A DNA stretch of 17,515 nucleotides from an uncultured Bacilli bacterium (lineage in GTDB: Bacteria; Bacillota_I; Bacilli_A; RF39; UBA660), in contig CANQLF010000007.1 of assembly GCA_947624635.1 (NCBI GenBank), positions 1 to 17,515 of the forward strand, written 5' to 3'. Below are positions 14,785-17,515 of this stretch, one piece after another. Below the pieces are notes generated by a model that was given only the letters and a program-made list of their open reading frames with translations, was not told the origin of the DNA and did no database searches. The translations under genes and the position numbers were made by a program. Position 1 is the first letter of the stretch. Each line of letters opens with the position of its first letter.

Positions 14785-16761
14785 ATGGTAAATATTAACA
14801 ATAAACAAAAAAGTTTAATGTTATTTTTAGTTATGTTCATAACTCTTTTTATAAATGTTATCTTTGTTAAAGCGGCAACAACAGGTACTGTTAGAACCAA
14901 TGATGGCTATGGAATAATATTAAGACAAAGTGCAAGTAGTAGTTCAAGTAAGGTAGCAGATGTACCAGAAAGAGCTACTGTAACAATATTAAATACTAAT
15001 GCTGGTAGTGGAAATGGTTGTAGTAATAATTGGTATCAAATAACATATGCAGGAAAAACTGGTTATGCTTGTAGTACTTATATAGTAGCAGATTCATCTA
15101 CACCTCCAACTGTGACAGATACTAATTATGCAAACACGTTAAAAAGTAAAGGATTTCCTGATAGTTATATTCCTTATTTAACCGAAATACATAAAAAATA
15201 CCCAAATTGGCAATTTGAAGCATTAAATGTATCAACCACATTTGATAAAATGGTTAATGAACAATATACTTTAGGAAAAAACTTAATAAACAATCCAGCT
15301 GATGGATGGAAAAGAGTAGATACATATTTATACGATCAAAATAGATTTAGAACAGACTTTAGTGGTGGTGGAGCTGGTTGGTATGCACCAAGCATGGAAG
15401 TAATAAAATATTATCTAGACCCTAGAAACTTTTTAAATGAATATGATATCTTTACATATGAAAGATTATCGTTTAATTCAACATATCATACAAGAAATGG
15501 AGTTGTATCGCTATTATCTGGTACATTCATGAAAGGTAATACTATTGATGGTCAAAATAAAAATTATGCAGATATATTTATGAGTGCAGCAAGTGAATCA
15601 CAAGCTAGTCCATACTTTTTATCAGCACGTGTAATTCAAGAAGTAAGTGCAAGTAGAACAGCTGCAGTATCAGGAAAAGAACCTGGATATGTTGGATATT
15701 ACAATTTCTATAATATAAATGCAACTGGTTCTTCTAGTAGTTATCAAAATGTATTAAATGGTCTAGCAAAAGCTAAGAGTGAGGGATGGAATACAGAAGA
15801 AAAGGCTATTAAAGGTGGAGCAAAAATAATTGCTACTAATTATATAAATGTTGGTCAAGATACATTATATAGTCAAAAGTTTGATATGACTAATTTCTGG
15901 CACCAATATCAACAAAATATAGAAGCACCTTATACTGAAGGGTCTAAAATGAGAAAAATATATGTAAATAATAATTTCTTATCACAAAGTTTTGTATTCA
16001 AAATTCCTGTTTATTCTGGTAATATGGGAACTAATCCTAAACCTAATACTGGTAATCCGATAAATGCTTTAAAAAGCTTACAAGTTAATGGTAATAGTGT
16101 AACAGGATTTAATAGAGATACAAAAAATTATACAGTTTATGTATCAGGTGCATCTACAACAGCTAGTATATCCGCAACTCCATATGTTAGTAGTGCGAAA
16201 GTAAGTGGTACAGGTAATGTTAGTTTAACTGGTACAACAACAACTAAAAATGTAGTAGTAACTGCTGGAAATGGTACAACTAATACATATACAGTTAATA
16301 TAGTAAAAAGTGCATCAATAAAAGATTTAACAGTAGATGAAATAATGCCAAAAATAGGTGTTAAATATAATAATAGTTATATAAGTGGAATTAATCCAGG
16401 AACATCTGTTACATCACTAATAAATAATGTTAAAAAACAAAGTGCAGGTGCAAATGTAACTATAAAAAATACAAATGGTAGTGTTGTAACAAGTGATACA
16501 TTTGGAACAGGATATACTGTAAATATATCAAGTGCGGGTACATCTAAAACATATACAATTGTTATTTATGGAGATATAAATGGTGATGGTAATATTACTA
16601 TACTTGATTTATTGAAAGTACAAAAATTAATCTTAGGTTCTACAAACCTTTCAGGTGCATATAAAACTGCAACTGACGTAAATAAAGATGGAAAAACTAC
16701 AATACTAGATTTACTTAAAGTCCAAAAACATATTTTGGGTAGTAGTAAGATAGCTCAATAG
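14785..16761 (+). CDS. Secreted N-acetylglucosaminidase with SH3, cadherin-like and C-terminal dockerin domains
   Basis: This 658-aa exported protein probably cleaves peptidoglycan glycans. Domains in order: signal peptide 1-30 (cleavage after VKA); bacterial SH3 about 33-101; a LytD/GH73-type glucosaminidase about 120-410, with 'ASESQASPYFLSARVIQEVSAS' (likely catalytic Glu286) and 'GYYNFYNINATGSSS'; a cadherin-like beta-sandwich about 427-507; an unassigned beta-rich module about 511-594; and a type I-like dockerin 596-652. The dockerin has two calcium loops, D597-N599-D601...D608 and D631-N633-D635...D642, each followed by 'LLKVQK.ILG'. No sortase motif is present, so surface attachment through a cohesin is plausible. 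AGGAGG at 14771-14776 supports the ATG at 14785. The next gene, 11 nt downstream, begins with a cohesin-like domain, which makes the two a candidate pair. Confidence 0.9.
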   Translation: MVNINNKQKSLMLFLVMFITLFINVIFVKAATTGTVRTNDGYGIILRQSASSSSSKVADVPERATVTILNTNAGSGNGCSNNWYQITYAGKTGYACSTYIVADSSTPPTVTDTNYANTLKSKGFPDSYIPYLTEIHKKYPNWQFEALNVSTTFDKMVNEQYTLGKNLINNPADGWKRVDTYLYDQNRFRTDFSGGGAGWYAPSMEVIKYYLDPRNFLNEYDIFTYERLSFNSTYHTRNGVVSLLSGTFMKGNTIDGQNKNYADIFMSAASESQASPYFLSARVIQEVSASRTAAVSGKEPGYVGYYNFYNINATGSSSSYQNVLNGLAKAKSEGWNTEEKAIKGGAKIIATNYINVGQDTLYSQKFDMTNFWHQYQQNIEAPYTEGSKMRKIYVNNNFLSQSFVFKIPVYSGNMGTNPKPNTGNPINALKSLQVNGNSVTGFNRDTKNYTVYVSGASTTASISATPYVSSAKVSGTGNVSLTGTTTTKNVVVTAGNGTTNTYTVNIVKSASIKDLTVDEIMPKIGVKYNNSYISGINPGTSVTSLINNVKKQSAGANVTIKNTNGSVVTSDTFGTGYTVNISSAGTSKTYTIVIYGDINGDGNITILDLLKVQKLILGSTNLSGAYKTATDVNKDGKTTILDLLKVQKHILGSSKIAQ

Positions 16762-16772
16762 GAGGATTATAT

Positions 16773-17515
16773 ATGTTTAAAAAAAGTATAAAATTAATGG
16801 GGTTAATTTTGGTATTTAGCTTAGTTAGTTTACTTGGAATAACTAGAGCATCTGCAGCTAGTGCATCAATATCAGTAAGACTTAATAGAAGTTCCGTTGT
16901 TGTAGGTAATACTGTTACTGCAACAGTTACAATTTCATCTGGAGTTGCGCTAGGTTCATGGCAATTTGATATTGGTTATGATACATCAAGACTTCAACTA
17001 ACAAGTAGTAGTTTTGGTGGAGCTCATGTTGCAGATGTTGTACAAAACACTAATACTAAATCTAGATCATATACGTTTACTTTTAAAGCATTAAAAAGCG
17101 GAAGTACAACAATTTCTGTAAAAAATTCTGGTGGTTATTCATATGGTAATGGATCTGACGAACCTCCATTTAGTAGTATTAGTAATGGTAGTGCATCAGT
17201 TAAAATAATGACTCAAGCAGAACTTGAAGCAAGTTACAGTAAAAATAATTACTTATCAAGTTTAAGTGTAGAAGGAGCTACATTATCTCCTGCATTTAAT
17301 AAAGAAACTCTAGAATATACTGTTGAACTTGAACCAGAAACTACAAGTATTAAAGTTAATGCAACTAAAGAAGATAGTAAAGCAAGTGTAAGAGGTACAG
17401 GTGATATTGCAGTTACTGAAGGTGATAATAATATAAAAATAGTTGTTACTGCAGAAAATGGTAATGAAAGAACTTATACAATAAATGCTAAAGTTAAAGA
17501 ACTATCACCAGTAAA
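16773..17515 (+). CDS. Secreted cohesin-like and cadherin-like domain protein (3' end outside window)
   Basis: At least 247 residues are present, and the frame is still open at the window edge. A signal peptide covers 1-28 (cleavage after ASA). Residues about 30-144 form a beta-rich domain resembling a cohesin: 'SASISVRLNRSSVVVGNTVTATVTI' at the start, 'LGSWQFDIGYDTSRLQL' at 60-76, and 'FTFKALKSGSTTISVKN' at 102-118. Residues about 157-238 form a cadherin-like beta-sandwich of the kind also found in the preceding protein ('LSSLSVEGATLSPAFNKETLEYTV'). A cohesin would bind a dockerin and tether it to the cell surface. GGAGG at 16761-16765 overlaps the preceding stop codon and gives the ATG at 16773, so the two genes are cotranscribed. 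How the protein is anchored, and whether more domains follow, cannot be seen. Confidence 0.8.
   Translation, partial: MFKKSIKLMGLILVFSLVSLLGITRASAASASISVRLNRSSVVVGNTVTATVTISSGVALGSWQFDIGYDTSRLQLTSSSFGGAHVADVVQNTNTKSRSYTFTFKALKSGSTTISVKNSGGYSYGNGSDEPPFSSISNGSASVKIMTQAELEASYSKNNYLSSLSVEGATLSPAFNKETLEYTVELEPETTSIKVNATKEDSKASVRGTGDIAVTEGDNNIKIVVTAENGNERTYTINAKVKELSPV

Noticed and set aside
14718..14900. Antisense open frame over the promoter and signal peptide of the glucosaminidase
   Set aside because: It overlaps a good promoter and start on the + strand and shows no family features.

Overview
The window is strongly A+T-rich, and every convincing gene lies on the + strand. The organism looks like a low-GC Bacillota (Firmicutes), probably an uncultured member of the Bacilli/Erysipelotrichia side, although the sequence alone does not fix the class. 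The evidence is a tRNA-sensing T-box leader, strong AGGAGG or AGGTGAT ribosome binding sites, a dacB-spmA-spmB-rluB block as in spore-forming Bacillota, a teichoic-acid-type CDP-polyol gene set, and secreted SH3/cadherin-like/dockerin proteins. TGA is used as a stop (spmA and the toxin gene) and Trp is TGG, so the code is the standard bacterial one, not the Mycoplasma code.

Layout. (1) 81-947 is a 5'-truncated Rpn/PD-(D/E)XK family gene with a long charged coiled coil, followed by a 14-bp-stem terminator. (2) 1065-2756 is proS. (3) 2775-5375 is a T-box operon with its own promoter. Its specifier triplet is GCU (Ala). It controls a P-loop dNMP-kinase-like gene and an overlapping alaS that encodes an unusually short alanyl-tRNA synthetase. 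(4) 5391-6452 is a protein of unknown function. (5) 6472-7204 is a DinJ/YafQ-type toxin-antitoxin module bracketed by a 28-nt direct repeat. Each repeat copy holds a terminator hairpin and the last two codons plus stop of the upstream gene, so the module looks like a cassette inserted at a gene end. (6) 7231-11582 is dacB-spmA-spmB, then an AAA ATPase/DUF4143 gene preceded by three 33-nt-period direct repeats, then rluB. The ATPase gene interrupts an order that is contiguous in Bacillus. (7) 11735-14657 is an IspD/TarI-like cytidylyltransferase, an extended-SDR dehydratase/epimerase and a CDP-glycerol glycerophosphotransferase family protein, ending in a terminator. Together they suggest synthesis of a polyol-phosphate cell-surface polymer. 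(8) 14785-end is a surface pair: a secreted SH3/N-acetylglucosaminidase/cadherin-like protein ending in a type I-like dockerin, and 11 nt downstream a secreted protein with an N-terminal cohesin-like domain and a cadherin-like domain, cut by the window edge.

The main themes are translation supply (proS, alaS under T-box control), cell envelope and spore-type cortex functions (dacB, spmA/B, polymer cassette, glucosaminidase), and two likely accessory insertions (toxin-antitoxin cassette, AAA/DUF4143). The observations most worth following up are the neighbouring dockerin-glucosaminidase and cohesin-like genes, the repeat-bracketed toxin-antitoxin cassette, and the compact AlaRS expressed with a nucleotide-kinase-like partner. 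I saw no tRNA or rRNA gene, CRISPR array or insertion sequence.
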